57,236 bases of DNA. Origin: Heliomarina baculiformis. Lineage in GTDB: Bacteria; Pseudomonadota; Alphaproteobacteria; Rhodobacterales; Rhodobacteraceae. Position 1 is the first letter of the stretch. The number at the start of each line of letters is the position of its first letter. Of this stretch, positions 7,635-17,233 are shown one piece after another. The stretch covers positions 1-57,236 of the forward strand of contig NZ_JAIMIC010000017.1 of NCBI RefSeq assembly GCF_019966545.1. Reading direction: 5' to 3'. Below the pieces are notes generated by a model. It worked only from the letters and a program-made list of their open reading frames with translations. It was not told where the DNA came from and ran no database searches. The position numbers and the translations under genes were made by a program.

Positions 7635-9509
7635 TCAGGAAGTTTTCCGTCCCGTCTCGAGCCGCGCGAATCCTTCGACCCAGCGCGCCACCACCATCCG
7701 GGCGGCGTCTTCGTCACTGGCGGCCAGCGCATGGCGCAGGCCCCGCAGCACCGCCGCGACCTCGATTTCCGAAAGCCGTTCCTCGCGGGCGCAGAAGATT
7801 TTCTGATAGCGGGTGCCGATCAGGTCGCCGGAGAGGGTGAGTTCCTCTTCGATCTTTTCGCCGGGGCGCAGACCGATGATCTCGATATCGATATCGCCCT
7901 CGGGATGATCGCCGTCGCGCACTGTGTACCCGGCGCTTTCGATCACCTGCCGCGCCAGTTGCAGGATCGAGACCGGCTTGCCCATGTCGAGGACGAAGAC
8001 TTCGCCGCCGCGCGCCTCGGATCCGGCCTTGAGCACCAGCTGCACCGCCTCGCTGATCGTCATGAAGAACCGCCGCACCCGTATATCGGTGACGGTGACC
8101 GGGCCACCACGGCTGATCTGTTCCTGAAACAGCGGCACGACGGAACCGGAAGAGCCCAGCACATTGCCGAACCGGACCATGGTAAAGATCGTATCTTCGT
8201 GCCGGGTGGCGAGATCCTGCACCACCAGTTCGGCCAGCCGCTTGGACGCGCCCATCACGTTGGTCGGACGCACGGCCTTGTCGGAGGAGACGAGGATAAA
8301 GCGTTCGACCCCGACCTCGGCAGCCTCGCGGGCCAGCGTCTGGGTGCCGAAGACATTGTTGGCGAGACCCGGCAGCGGGTTCGCCTCGACCAGCGGCACG
8401 TGTTTATAGGCCGCCGCATGCAGCACCACCTGCACCCGGTGATCCGAGAGCACCTTGCGCACCTGCCGCGGATCGGTGACCGAGCCGAGCACCGGCACGA
8501 TATCGATATGCCCGCCCTCGGCCAGCTGCACCAGTTCCTGATGCACCGTGTAGAGCGCCAGTTCGGAAAGTTCGTAAAGCACGATCTTGACGGGCTGGCA
8601 GGCCAGCACCTGCCGGCAGAGTTCCGAGCCGATCGAACCGCCCGCGCCGGAAACCAGCACCACCCGGCCCTGATAGCTGGTGACCGCGTCGCCCAGCGTC
8701 ACATCCGCCGATTTGCGCCCCAAGAAATTCTGCGGCGCCACCGGGGTCAGCTTGTCGACAAGGGCCTCTTCGCCGATCAGCTGGGCAAAGGACGGCAGGG
8801 TCTGCACCTCGAGCCGCATCTTCTGCAGCCGCCGGGCGATCTGGGCCTGTTTCGGCTGGCTGAGCGAGGGCATGGCCAGCAGTACCCGGTTGATGTTGCG
8901 GTCAGTGACCAGCTTGGCGATCTGGGCAGGCGGAAACACCGGCAGGCCAAGCAGCGTCATGCCCTGAAGCGAGGTATTGTCATCGACAAAGGCGACCGGG
9001 TCGATGCCGTCATGGTTTCTGAGCGCCTGCGCGAGCTGGGTGCCCGTGGTCCCTGCCCCGTAGATCAGCACCCGGCGGCGCGGCCGCGCCCGGCGATAGA
9101 TCATCGTGACCACCTGCAACAGGAAGACCCGGCTGCAGACCACGAAAAGGAAATAGGAAATGCCGAACATGACATGGGTGCCAAGCGGCAGTTCCTGCGC
9201 GCCGATCTGCGACAGCCCGGTCGAGGCGACAACCAGCACACCGGCCAGGATCGCGGTGCGCGCCACCGCGTGGCGTTCATAGGCATTGAGCTGAACCATC
9301 GGCAGCCCCAGCCACCACGAAACCGCGATGGCGATGGCCATCAGGTAGGGCAGGCTTGGCAGGGTCTGCCAGAGCGCCTCAAGCGGCGAGATCGGCAGCG
9401 ACTGGACGGTATAGGTAAAGAGCAGGGCAATCGGGATCAGGAGCAGATCGATCGCGAGAAAGACATAGCCTCTCTGCCTGCGGGACAATGAACTGAGGAG
9501 TTTCAACAT
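7635..9509 (-). CDS. Membrane-anchored nucleotide-sugar 4,6-dehydratase (WbpM/FlaA1/CapD family)
   Basis: The 624-residue protein has four predicted N-terminal membrane segments (about residues 15-125), a CoA-binding-like Rossmann domain (GAGTTGTQLAQAL, about 150) and a C-terminal extended SDR domain with GAGGSIGSE (about 288). Its active-site motif SSDKAVRPTNVMGASK has Met in place of the usual Tyr, as in WbpM and FlaA1. Such enzymes convert UDP-GlcNAc to UDP-4-keto-6-deoxy-GlcNAc. With the epimerase and priming transferase upstream it would make a 6-deoxy-amino-sugar primer. Substrate is inferred from family. Confidence 0.88.
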   Translation of the reverse strand: MLKLLSSLSRRQRGYVFLAIDLLLIPIALLFTYTVQSLPISPLEALWQTLPSLPYLMAIAIAVSWWLGLPMVQLNAYERHAVARTAILAGVLVVASTGLSQIGAQELPLGTHVMFGISYFLFVVCSRVFLLQVVTMIYRRARPRRRVLIYGAGTTGTQLAQALRNHDGIDPVAFVDDNTSLQGMTLLGLPVFPPAQIAKLVTDRNINRVLLAMPSLSQPKQAQIARRLQKMRLEVQTLPSFAQLIGEEALVDKLTPVAPQNFLGRKSADVTLGDAVTSYQGRVVLVSGAGGSIGSELCRQVLACQPVKIVLYELSELALYTVHQELVQLAEGGHIDIVPVLGSVTDPRQVRKVLSDHRVQVVLHAAAYKHVPLVEANPLPGLANNVFGTQTLAREAAEVGVERFILVSSDKAVRPTNVMGASKRLAELVVQDLATRHEDTIFTMVRFGNVLGSSGSVVPLFQEQISRGGPVTVTDIRVRRFFMTISEAVQLVLKAGSEARGGEVFVLDMGKPVSILQLARQVIESAGYTVRDGDHPEGDIDIEIIGLRPGEKIEEELTLSGDLIGTRYQKIFCAREERLSEIEVAAVLRGLRHALAASDEDAARMVVARWVEGFARLETGRKTS

Positions 9510-9761
9510 TCAGGCCGCCGCCCCCACACGACAGTCAAAGGGCACTTCATGATGAACAAAACCCGCATAGTGACGTCAGACACGCCAGAAGGCCCCTTGG
9601 CGGAATGGCACGATGCAGAAGACCGTGTAATCAATTTAACGTACCGTTGTCTAAACCATTTTCCCGGGGGTGCAAAATACTTTTGCATTTGTTGCGCGGC
9701 CACTGCGCGATTTCCGGCTGAACGGTAACATAATGCTTGAAAACCCTTCTTTCCCATCGAT
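9510..9761. promoter_or_regulatory. Intergenic region with a 17-base palindrome upstream of the dehydratase
   Basis: This 252-base gap separates the sugar transferase from the dehydratase on the minus strand and probably holds a separate promoter. TGCAAAA-TAC-TTTTGCA (9671-9687) is a perfect inverted repeat of seven bases around three. It could be an operator or the stem of a weak terminator for the upstream gene pair. Confidence 0.45.
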
Positions 9762-10391
9762 TCACCCCCGATTCTGTCCCTTGTTCCGCCGGAACAGGTT
9801 GCCGATGGTCTGGAACACCAGGTCGAAATCGTAACACATCGACTGGTGCCGCTGGTAGATCAGGTCAAGCCGCGCCTTGGCGGGGACGCAGATGCGGGTA
9901 TAGACCGCGTCGGTTTCCTCGGGCGTGGTGCAGCGCGCCAGCAGCGCCGCCTCGTGGCGATGGTAGGAGATCGAGGCCAGCCCGGTGACGCCGGGGCGCG
10001 ATTTCAGCACCTCGCGATAAATTTCAGGGTAGCGCTCGACATATTCGCGCAGGGGCGGGCGCGGGCCGACAAAGCTGAGATCGCCGCGCAGGATGTTCCA
10101 GAGCTGGGGAAATTCATCGAGCCGCTTGCCGCGCAGCCATGCCCCGGTCGGGGTGATCCGCGTGTTCTTGTCGCCGCCCGAGACCCCGGCATCGCTTTCA
10201 ACCACGGTCATGGTGCGCAGTTTCCAGAGGTTAAAAGGCTGGTCGATCCCTTTCATCCGCTCGGCCACGTAAAAGACCGGACGCCCCTCGCGCAGCAAAA
10301 GCCAGAGCAGCAGCGCCAGCAGAACCGGCGCGAGGATCACGATCAGCAGCGTGACAAAGAACAGGTCGAACAGCCGCTTGCGCCAGGTCAT
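9762..10391 (-). CDS. Undecaprenyl-phosphate sugar phosphotransferase (priming enzyme)
   Basis: The 209-residue protein is a short (PglC-type) bacterial sugar transferase of PF02397. It has one N-terminal membrane segment (about 10-33), then KLRTM, DEFPQLWNIL with the catalytic Asp-Glu pair, GPRPP and RPGVTG. It moves a sugar-1-phosphate from a UDP-sugar to undecaprenyl phosphate at the inner membrane, the first step of repeat-unit assembly. It sits 38 bases after the epimerase gene. The sugar is probably the UDP-6-deoxy-HexNAc made by the neighbouring dehydratase and epimerase, which is inference. Confidence 0.92.
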   Translation of the reverse strand: MTWRKRLFDLFFVTLLIVILAPVLLALLLWLLLREGRPVFYVAERMKGIDQPFNLWKLRTMTVVESDAGVSGGDKNTRITPTGAWLRGKRLDEFPQLWNILRGDLSFVGPRPPLREYVERYPEIYREVLKSRPGVTGLASISYHRHEAALLARCTTPEETDAVYTRICVPAKARLDLIYQRHQSMCYDFDLVFQTIGNLFRRNKGQNRG

Positions 10392-10429
10392 GCGGAAATA
10401 TCAGGGTCTGTTACGGGCATTCTGGCTTC

Positions 10430-11263
10430 TTATCTGCTCTGCGCGCGCCATTCGGCGATCATTGTTTCAGGCAGACTAGCCTCGGGCGGCAGCGGGTGGA
10501 ACCCCTCAAGCCGTGCGGTCGCAAGGGAAACCTCGGCAATCGCATGATCCGGAGCAGGGCGCGGGACCCACTCAAGGCCCGCCGCATCGAGCAGCGCGCC
10601 CATTTCGATCGGCTCTGGCGCGGCCAGATTCAGGAGATCGGGAAGGGTTTCGGCCCTGCATAGAGACTGTATCACCCCGGAAAGCGTCACCGGGCCGATA
10701 TAGCTGCGCCGGGGGGTGCGCCCGTCGGGGAAGCGGTCCAGCGCAAAGCCCGGACGCCAGTTGCCCAATATTGCATCAATTCCGGCAATATTGCCGATAC
10801 GCAAGGCAGTTACCGGCACGCGCAGCTCTGCGCCGAGGCGGGCGCCCTCGCGCTCCATTTCCAGCTTGGCCTGGCCGTAATCGGCCACTGGACGGGGTGG
10901 TGTGGTTTCATCGAGCGGGCCCTGTTGCGCGCCGTAGACCGCCGCCGAAGAGCTGAGCAACACCCGCGCGCCAAGCCCTGCCCCAATGCGGATGGCAGCC
11001 CGGGCTAGGGCGATATTGTCCTCCATCGCGTCATTGCGCCCCGGCACCGCCCCGGCAAGGCAGAGCACGGTGGAACAGCCCTGCCCGGCCTGTATCAGAC
11101 CCTGTTGCTGGGAAATCGGATCAAAGACGAGAGGCGCCGCACCGCCCGGCACCGCAAATTCCCGCCGTCCCTGCCAGAGCGCCATGTCCGGGGCCCAGGT
11201 TTCACGCAGGATCGTGCCGATCCGACCTGTTGCGCCCAGAACCAGAATGCGTTGAATCGTCAT
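10430..11263 (-). CDS. NAD-dependent epimerase/reductase (nucleotide-sugar)
   Basis: A 277-residue Rossmann protein with GATGRIG near the N-terminus, SSSAAVYGAQQG and a YGQAK active site (YxxxK). The start at 11263 (MTIQRILVLGATG) puts the dinucleotide-binding motif at the usual place; an upstream in-frame start at 11368 would run across the divergent promoter. It is the first gene of a leftward operon with the priming transferase and WbpM-like dehydratase. A likely job is reducing or epimerising the 4-keto-6-deoxy intermediate (WbpV-like), but substrate is not visible from sequence. Confidence 0.8.
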   Translation of the reverse strand: MTIQRILVLGATGRIGTILRETWAPDMALWQGRREFAVPGGAAPLVFDPISQQQGLIQAGQGCSTVLCLAGAVPGRNDAMEDNIALARAAIRIGAGLGARVLLSSSAAVYGAQQGPLDETTPPRPVADYGQAKLEMEREGARLGAELRVPVTALRIGNIAGIDAILGNWRPGFALDRFPDGRTPRRSYIGPVTLSGVIQSLCRAETLPDLLNLAAPEPIEMGALLDAAGLEWVPRPAPDHAIAEVSLATARLEGFHPLPPEASLPETMIAEWRAQSR

Positions 11264-11367
11264 GGAGATGCGGGTTCCTGTTGACCGTCCTTTGCCTGCC
11301 AGTATCTTGCGGCAGGAAAATTGCAACGCCTTTCGGGACTCCCCGAGGCTGGGGGACGACCATACCA

Positions 11368-12483
11368 ATGCGCCAACTGATCCGCCTCACCTGTCTGCTG
11401 GGGCTCGCTTTACTGTCGGCGGGATGTGGACGCCTGCCCGCCAGCGGTCCGATCGTCGAGGACGTGGTGCGCGAATATGACAATGCCGCGCCGAATTTCG
11501 CGGTCTACCCGGTCAACCGTGCCTTTCTGCCCACGATCACCAAATGGCCCGCCACCGGACGGCAGGAACGGCTGGGCTGGATCAACGCGAGCCAGGGCCC
11601 CCGCAACCAGGTCATCCAGCCGGGCGATCTGCTCAACATCCGCATCTGGGACAGTTCCGACAATTCACTCCTGACCTCGCCCGAGCAGAAGGATATCGCG
11701 CTGGAGTCCATGAAAGTGGCCTCGAACGGGACGATCTACCTGCCCTACGTCGGCACCATCAGCGTCGTCGGCAAGACCGAAGATCTCGCACGGGAAGAGA
11801 TCCAGCGCGCGCTCGAGGCGATCATCCCCTCGGCGCAGGTCGTGGTGGGGCTTCAGGAAGGGCGCTACAACTCGGTGGAGCTGGTCGGCGGCGTTGCCGC
11901 GCCCGGCAGCTACCCGATGCCCGACCGCAATTACACCGTGATGAGCCTGCTGGCGGCGGGCGGCGGCGTCGCCCCGAATATCAACAACCCTCAGATCCGT
12001 CTGGTGCGGGGCTCGTCGATCTATGGCACCTCGGTTGAAACCCTGCTCGACCGGCCGACGCTGGATACGCGGCTGGTGGGCGGCGACCGGGTCTTTGTCG
12101 AAGAAGATCCGCGTTATTTCCTGTCCTTCGGAGCCACCGGCACGCAGGACCTGCACCCGTTCACCCGGGACAATCTGTCGGCGATGGATGCGGTCGCGAT
12201 CATCGGCGGGGTCAATGCCAACCGCGCCGATCCGCGCGGGCTGCTGATTTTGCGCGAATACCCGTCCAGCGCGGTCAGCGCCGGATCCCGGGGGCCGCGC
12301 AATACGCGGGTGGTCTTCTCGGTCGACCTGACCAGCGCCGACGGGCTGTTTTCCGCCCGTAATTTCGCGATCCACCCCAATGATCTGATCGTCGCCACCG
12401 AATCGCCGATCAACGACGCGCTCACCGTGTCCAACGTGATCGGCAACCTGTTCGGCGTATTCAGCCGGGCGGCCTCGTTCTGA
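11368..12483 (+). CDS. Polysaccharide export outer-membrane lipoprotein (OPX, Wza/KpsD type)
   Basis: The 371-residue lipoprotein has a signal peptide with lipobox LSAGC (Cys at about 20). A Poly_export domain begins at IQPGDLLNIRIWD (about 87-99) and SLBB-type segments follow (VELVGGVAAPGSYPM, LLAAGGGV). OPX proteins form the outer-membrane channel for polymer release. The ATG at 11368 is chosen because it begins the signal peptide; an upstream start at 11230 overlaps the divergent epimerase gene. It could serve either the Yjb-type system or the ABC exporter at 22371-25372, since no second OPX gene is present. Confidence 0.92.
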   Translation: MRQLIRLTCLLGLALLSAGCGRLPASGPIVEDVVREYDNAAPNFAVYPVNRAFLPTITKWPATGRQERLGWINASQGPRNQVIQPGDLLNIRIWDSSDNSLLTSPEQKDIALESMKVASNGTIYLPYVGTISVVGKTEDLAREEIQRALEAIIPSAQVVVGLQEGRYNSVELVGGVAAPGSYPMPDRNYTVMSLLAAGGGVAPNINNPQIRLVRGSSIYGTSVETLLDRPTLDTRLVGGDRVFVEEDPRYFLSFGATGTQDLHPFTRDNLSAMDAVAIIGGVNANRADPRGLLILREYPSSAVSAGSRGPRNTRVVFSVDLTSADGLFSARNFAIHPNDLIVATESPINDALTVSNVIGNLFGVFSRAASF

Positions 12484-12500
12484 TCTGAGGGGCTGACAGT

Positions 12501-12523
12501 TCCGGTCGCCCCCGGCGACCGGA
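12501..12523. terminator. Bidirectional terminator hairpin between OPX and rmlA
   Basis: TCCGGTCGCC (12501-12510) pairs perfectly with GGCGACCGGA (12514-12523) around a CCC loop. It lies between two convergent genes, 18 bases after the OPX coding region and 8 bases beyond the end of rmlA. No long T run follows on either strand. Confidence 0.7.
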
Positions 12524-12531
12524 GAGGGCCG

Positions 12532-13404
12532 TTACTTCAGCAAACCGGCCAGATAGGCGCCATAGCTGTTCTTGGCGAACATATCGGCGCGCGCCTGCAG
12601 CTCTTCTGGGGTGATCCACCCAAAATCAAAGGCGATCTCTTCCGGGCAGCCCGCCTGCAACCCCTGACGCTCCTCGAGCGTGCGCACGAAATTGCCCGCA
12701 TCGAGCAGGCTGGCATGGGTCCCGGTATCAAGCCAGGCATAGCCCCGGCCCATGGTTTCGACCTGCAACAGACCCTCATTCAGGTAGAGTCCCAGCAGCG
12801 AGGTGATCTCGAGCTCGCCCCGGTCCGAGGGCTGCACTTGCCGCGCCCGTTCCGGCGCGCTGCCGTCGAGGAAATACAACCCGGTCACCGCATAGTTCGA
12901 CGGCGGCACGGCGGGTTTCTCGATGATCTCGCGCACCGCGCCATCCGTGTTGAAGGCCACCACGCCATAACGTTCGGGGTCGGCCACGTGATAGCCGAAA
13001 ACGGTGCCGCCCTGCCCCAGCTCATCGGCCCGCGCCATCAGTTTCGGCAAGCCATGGCCAAAGAAGATATTATCGCCCAGCACCATGGCCGAGGGCGCCC
13101 CGTCGAGAAACTCCTCGGCGAGGATATAGGCCTGCGCCAGCCCGTCGGGGCTGGGCTGCACCACGTAGGTCAGCGAAACCCCCCACTGGCTGCCATCGCC
13201 CAGAGTGCGCTGAAACTGGTCCTGATCCTGCGGCGTGGTGATCACGCAGATCTCGCGGATCCCTGCCAGCATCAGCACCGAGAGCGGGTAATAGATCATC
13301 GGCTTGTCATAGATCGGCAGCAGCTGCTTGGAGACGCCCATGGTGATCGGGTAAAGCCGCGTGCCGGACCCGCCCGCGAGAATGATGCCCTTGCGTGTGC
13401 TCAT
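12532..13404 (-). CDS. rmlA: Glucose-1-phosphate thymidylyltransferase
   Basis: The 290-residue enzyme makes dTDP-glucose, the first step to dTDP-L-rhamnose. The N-terminus carries the nucleotide-binding signature LAGGSGTRLYP and the KQLLPIYDKPMIYYPLS block; EKP, GDNIFFGHG and WLDTGTH are present as in active RmlA. The ATG at 13404 overlaps the rmlD stop codon (ATGA), so the two genes are translationally coupled and the longer start at 13455 is unlikely. It is last in an rmlC-B-D-A operon. Confidence 0.97.
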   Translation of the reverse strand: MSTRKGIILAGGSGTRLYPITMGVSKQLLPIYDKPMIYYPLSVLMLAGIREICVITTPQDQDQFQRTLGDGSQWGVSLTYVVQPSPDGLAQAYILAEEFLDGAPSAMVLGDNIFFGHGLPKLMARADELGQGGTVFGYHVADPERYGVVAFNTDGAVREIIEKPAVPPSNYAVTGLYFLDGSAPERARQVQPSDRGELEITSLLGLYLNEGLLQVETMGRGYAWLDTGTHASLLDAGNFVRTLEERQGLQAGCPEEIAFDFGWITPEELQARADMFAKNSYGAYLAGLLK

Positions 13405-14255
13405 GCGCCCTGCGCCTCCAGTTCTTCGATTATGTCCTGCAACCCGTCCCGCCAATCGGGACGTTTGATTCCGAAATCAGTCTCTAACGCAGAGCAATCG
13501 AGCCTTGAGTTCAGCGGCCGTTTCGCCGGGGTCGGGTACTCGGATGACGGGATATCCACCACCTCGCAGCTGATGCCCGAGCGGGCAAATATCTCGCGCG
13601 CGAAATCCGCCCAGCTGACATCCGGCGCCCCGGCAAAATGATAGGTGCCGCCGCGTGCCGGATCCTTGACCAGCCCGTCAGCCGCCGCAAGACAGGCCTG
13701 CGCCAGATCCGCCGCTGGGGTCGGCCCGCCGATCTGGTCGGCCACGATGGTCAGCCGGTCGCGCTCGGCCCCGAGACGCCGCATGGTCTTGACGAAATTG
13801 CTGCCATGGGCCGAGACCACCCATGAGGTCCGGATGATCGCATGGGGACCGCCCGCCGCGCGCACCGCGTCTTCGCCCGCCAGCTTGGTCCGGCCATAGG
13901 CGCCCAGCGGGGACACCGGTTCATCTGGGGAACGCGGGCTATCACCGCTGCCGTCAAAGACGTAATCGGTCGAAACATGTACCAGCGGCAAACCGCGCGC
14001 CGCCGCCGCACCGGCAATCACCCCCGGGGCGGTAGCATTGACGGTTGTGGCCAGCGTCTCTTCCTCCTCGGCGCGATCGACGGCGGTATAGGCGGCGGCG
14101 ATGATCACCGCATCGGCCTCGGTCTCCTCGACCAGCCGGGCGCCGCTTTCGGGATCGGTGAAATCCGCCAGATCGCGGCCAAGGCAGGTCACCCCGTCAT
14201 GGCGGGCCAGTTCCCGCGCCAGTTGCCCGGTCGCGCCAAAGACAAGATATCTCAC
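13401..14255 (-). CDS. rmlD: dTDP-4-dehydrorhamnose reductase
   Basis: The 284-residue SDR enzyme reduces dTDP-4-keto-rhamnose to dTDP-L-rhamnose, the final step. It shows the N-terminal FGATGQLA motif, VSTDYVFDG and the catalytic YGRTK (YxxxK). I choose the GTG at 14255: it overlaps the rmlB stop as GTGA, has AAGG upstream, and puts [10 protein letters not shown] at the N-terminus. Both gene junctions overlap by four bases, so the operon is one transcript with coupled translation. Confidence 0.96.
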   Translation of the reverse strand: MRYLVFGATGQLARELARHDGVTCLGRDLADFTDPESGARLVEETEADAVIIAAAYTAVDRAEEEETLATTVNATAPGVIAGAAAARGLPLVHVSTDYVFDGSGDSPRSPDEPVSPLGAYGRTKLAGEDAVRAAGGPHAIIRTSWVVSAHGSNFVKTMRRLGAERDRLTIVADQIGGPTPAADLAQACLAAADGLVKDPARGGTYHFAGAPDVSWADFAREIFARSGISCEVVDIPSSEYPTPAKRPLNSRLDCSALETDFGIKRPDWRDGLQDIIEELEAQGA

Positions 14256-15295
14256 GCCTTGACCCCCAGCCGTTCGCCGACGCCCTTGCGATCCTGCAGG
14301 GCGCGCCACCAGGGCTCGTTCGCCAGATACCAGTCCACGGTCAGCGCCAGCCCCTGCTCGACCGTAACCGAGGGGCGCCAGCCCAGTTCCTCGCGGATGC
14401 GGGTCGGGTCGATGGCATAGCGCGCATCATGGCCGGGCCGGTCGGTGACAAAAGTGATCTGGTCGGCATAGGAGCCGGAGGCTTTCGGGCGTTTCTCATC
14501 GAGAATGGCGCAGAGGGTTTTCACCAGCTCGAGATTGCTGCGCTCGTTCTCGCCTCCGATGTTATAGGAACGCCCGACCTGCCCCCTCTGCACCACGGTC
14601 AGCAGCGCATCGGCATGATCCTCGACATAAAGCCAGTCGCGGATGTTTGAACCGTCCCCGTAGATCGGTAGCGCCTTGCCCGCGAGCGCGTTGAGAATGA
14701 TCACCGGGATCAGCTTTTCGGGGAAATGATAGGGGCCGTAATTGTTCGAGCAATTGGTCAGCACCACCGGCAGGCCGTAGGTTTCATGCCAGGCCCGGAC
14801 CAGATGGTCCGAGGCGGCCTTGGAAGCGGAATAAGGGCTGCGCGGATCATAGGGCGTCACTTCGGTAAACTGCCCGGTTTGCCCGAGACTGCCAAACACC
14901 TCGTCGGTCGAGATGTGATGAAAGCGAAACCCCTCGGGCCGCCCTGCCCCGACCCACCAGGCGCGCGCGGCTTCGAGCAGTGTATAGGTGCCGGTGATAT
15001 TGGTATCGATGAAAGTGCCCGGCCCGTCGATGGAGCGATCCACATGGGATTCCGCCGCGAGATGCATGATGGCATCCGGCGCATGGGCGGCAAAGAGCCT
15101 GTCCATCGCCGCGCGATCCCGGATATCAGCCTCTACGAAGGTATAATTGGGCGCATCCGCCACCTCGGCCACATTATCGAGACAGGCCGCATAGGTCAGC
15201 GCGTCGAGGTTGACGACCTCATGCCCGGCACGCACCGCCTGCCGCACCACGGCCGAGCCGATGAACCCGGCCCCGCCGGTGACGATCAGCTTCAT
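14252..15295 (-). CDS. rmlB: dTDP-glucose 4,6-dehydratase
   Basis: The 347-residue extended SDR converts dTDP-glucose to dTDP-4-keto-6-deoxyglucose. Visible signatures are [13 protein letters not shown] at the N-terminus, [24 protein letters not shown] and the catalytic YSASK. The ATG at 15295 overlaps the rmlC stop as ATGA, deciding the start over the longer frame to 15391. Confidence 0.97.
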   Translation of the reverse strand: MKLIVTGGAGFIGSAVVRQAVRAGHEVVNLDALTYAACLDNVAEVADAPNYTFVEADIRDRAAMDRLFAAHAPDAIMHLAAESHVDRSIDGPGTFIDTNITGTYTLLEAARAWWVGAGRPEGFRFHHISTDEVFGSLGQTGQFTEVTPYDPRSPYSASKAASDHLVRAWHETYGLPVVLTNCSNNYGPYHFPEKLIPVIILNALAGKALPIYGDGSNIRDWLYVEDHADALLTVVQRGQVGRSYNIGGENERSNLELVKTLCAILDEKRPKASGSYADQITFVTDRPGHDARYAIDPTRIREELGWRPSVTVEQGLALTVDWYLANEPWWRALQDRKGVGERLGVKA

Positions 15296-15858
15296 GCCGC
15301 GCCCTCCCAGGTAAAGGGGCTGTCGAAATCCGCCAGCAGCGGCGCCGCCGCATCCTTGCCCGAGAGCACCGGATCGCCGTCGAGCCCCCAATCGATCCCG
15401 ATATCGGGATCGTCGAAACGCACCGCCCCGTCACATTCAGGTGCATAGTAATCGGTGCATTTGTAGCAGATCTCGGTCATCGGAGCCCGGGTGACAAAAC
15501 CATGCAGGAACCCGACAGGCACCAGAAGCTGTTTGCCATTCTCCGCCGTCAGCTCGACCCCGACCCATTGGCCATAGGTCGGGCTGCCCTTGCGGATATC
15601 CACCGCCACATCGAACAGCGCCCCCTGCCCGCAACGCACCAGCTTGGCCTGCGCATGGGGCGGCGACTGGAAATGCAGCCCCCGCACGGTACCTACCTGC
15701 TCCGACATGGAATGATTGTCCTGCACGAAATCCATCTCGATTCCCTGCGCCGCCAAGGTTTTACGATTCCAGCTTTCGCTGAAAAAGCCGCGCGCATCCC
15801 CGAACCGGGCGGGGGTAAGGATCCTGACGCCCGGAAGCACCGTTTCTTCGACCTGCAT
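15292..15858 (-). CDS. rmlC: dTDP-4-dehydrorhamnose 3,5-epimerase
   Basis: The 188-residue cupin epimerises the keto sugar at C3 and C5. Family signatures are intact: [12 protein letters not shown], the catalytic-His motif [14 protein letters not shown] and the Tyr region [21 protein letters not shown]. It is the first gene of the rmlCBDA operon; the promoter should lie in 15859-15977. A rhamnose operon on a RepA plasmid is the hallmark of the roseobacter biofilm plasmids. Confidence 0.97.
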   Translation of the reverse strand: MQVEETVLPGVRILTPARFGDARGFFSESWNRKTLAAQGIEMDFVQDNHSMSEQVGTVRGLHFQSPPHAQAKLVRCGQGALFDVAVDIRKGSPTYGQWVGVELTAENGKQLLVPVGFLHGFVTRAPMTEICYKCTDYYAPECDGAVRFDDPDIGIDWGLDGDPVLSGKDAAAPLLADFDSPFTWEGAA

Positions 15859-15890
15859 CTGAACTACTCAATTACCTAGGCTCAATTCTC

Positions 15891-15929
15891 CCTCCCATTA
15901 GCAAGGGAGGCGGCCCTTGTCATCGGGCC
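15891..15929. promoter_or_regulatory. Upstream region of rmlC with two small hairpins
   Basis: CCTCCC (15891-15896) pairs with GGGAGG (15905-15910), and GGCCC (15912-15916) pairs with GGGCC (15925-15929). They lie 33-71 bases upstream of the rmlC start, where a leader or promoter should be. No function can be assigned from sequence alone. Confidence 0.3.
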
Positions 15930-15977
15930 TGCTCGTTTCTACCGAGGCCCGTTGCGCAGATGGATCATTTACAGGCA

Positions 15978-16102
15978 AGGGGCTCTGCCCCTCCGGTCAA
16001 AATCAAAGATTTTGACCGTCACCCCGGGATATTTTGAAACCCAAAGAAGAGGATATCCCGCACCCTGCTTCTTTGGGTCTTAAAATATCCCCGCCGGAGG
16101 CA
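15978..16102. repeat. Dispersed nested palindrome, copy B
   Basis: The GC hairpin AGGGGCTCTGCCCCT (15978-15992) is followed by a second perfect hairpin GGTCAAAATC-AAA-GATTTTGACC (15995-16017). The nested pair comes next: GGGATATTTT (16026-16035) with AAAATATCCC (16082-16091), enclosing ACCCAAAGAAG (16039-16049) with CTTCTTTGGGT (16068-16078). It sits between the repA stop and the rmlC promoter, where it could end repA transcription. Confidence 0.85.
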
Positions 16103-16134
16103 TCCGACAGTGGACGCGCAATGCTGCCGTTCAC

Positions 16135-17151
16135 TTATGACAAACGCCCTGCCCGCTTGCGGACCCAGCCCAGGAAAGCGGCATCGGGTTTGCGCAGACG
16201 CTGGGCCCCGGTACGTGCCCAGACCCCGCGCCATTCCGCTTCGAGCGCATGAACATCCGCGCCCGGCATAAGCAGGCGGGCCTGCGCCAGCGCGGTGCTG
16301 CTGAGGGTGGGCGGCGGTGTTTCCACAATTGGCGTTTTCTGCGTAAATCGGATCAGGTCACCGGGGTCTTCCTGCATATCGTAGTCCGGCAGGTGACCGG
16401 ATTTGATCATCTCGCGCAGCATCGCGCGAAAGACACGACGGGGCGAGGCGGAACCGGATTTCTTGAGCAAGGTATCTACTGAAACGCGCCAACTGTCCTG
16501 GCGTCCGCAATGCTTGCGAGCGAGTTCGTAGATGCGCCGCTCGAGCGGTTTGCGCAGGCGGAAATAGTCTCGGCTGAGAGTCAGGACCGAACGCCCCAGC
16601 ACCGCTCGGAACAGCCATTCCGACAGGGTGACCGACACGCTGACCATGCGTCCGCCGCGGGACTTGCGCAGGATTTCCCAAGATTCGATGAGGCCGAAAC
16701 CGGTGGTGATTTCGTGCTCACCCGTCGCGATATTGGTGGTGATGCGAGTTCCGGCGAGCCGCTCGAATGCCTCGCGCAGCCGCCGGTACGCATCACCGCT
16801 GGTTTCACGATTAGTGGCCACCAGCAGATCATGCGCCTTGAGCTGGAGGGTCCGGCTAACCTGCCGGCCCGCATTCAACGCAGCCATCAGTTGCGAGATG
16901 CAAAAGATCAGGATGTCCTTGTCATGGATCGTCGCGAGCCCCTTGACGGAAGGCGTCACCTCGATCTCGGTCCCGTTATGGGCATAGCGCAGGATGCGCC
17001 GGTCGGGGCGAGTGGCAAGCGAGAACAGCGGATGTTCCATGCTGGCCATATCGTCCTTGGGAATCGCATCGAAGACATCGCAGAGAAAGAAATCTCCCTG
17101 CCGATTGCGATCAGGCAATAGCCCGCCCTGCCCTGTCATGGCCCCGCTCAT
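16135..17151 (-). CDS. repA: Plasmid replication initiator RepA (PF10134 class)
   Basis: The product (338 residues from the ATG at 17151) matches the RepA replication initiators of alphaproteobacterial plasmids: LLPDRNRQGDFFLCDVFDAIPKDDMASMEHPLF near the N-terminus, then VTPSVKGLATIHDKDILIFCISQL and RKPLERRIYELARKHCG, likely winged-helix DNA-binding parts. It starts replication by binding the adjacent iterons. The frame stays open to a TTG at 17235, but that would place the DnaA box and part of the first iteron inside the gene. I therefore prefer 17151, though other internal starts are possible. It is divergent from parAB, unlike the co-oriented repABC arrangement. Confidence 0.93.
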   Translation of the reverse strand: MSGAMTGQGGLLPDRNRQGDFFLCDVFDAIPKDDMASMEHPLFSLATRPDRRILRYAHNGTEIEVTPSVKGLATIHDKDILIFCISQLMAALNAGRQVSRTLQLKAHDLLVATNRETSGDAYRRLREAFERLAGTRITTNIATGEHEITTGFGLIESWEILRKSRGGRMVSVSVTLSEWLFRAVLGRSVLTLSRDYFRLRKPLERRIYELARKHCGRQDSWRVSVDTLLKKSGSASPRRVFRAMLREMIKSGHLPDYDMQEDPGDLIRFTQKTPIVETPPPTLSSTALAQARLLMPGADVHALEAEWRGVWARTGAQRLRKPDAAFLGWVRKRAGRLS

Positions 17152-17215
17152 CACTGCCTGTCCCGGTCGTTTACCGACTCGTTCTATCGTGGTTTCGATG
17201 ACGCCTACCCTAGAG

Positions 17216-17224
17216 TTATCCACA
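17216..17224 (+). other. DnaA box
   Basis: TTATCCACA, a perfect match to the strong bacterial DnaA box, lies beside the first iteron and upstream of the preferred repA start. Its position marks the replication origin. Confidence 0.75.
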
Positions 17225-17233
17225 GACGTGGAC

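Noticed and set aside
7731-9491. 586-codon plus-strand frame opposite the WbpM-type gene
   Set aside because: Antisense shadow of a well-supported dehydratase; no recognisable domain.
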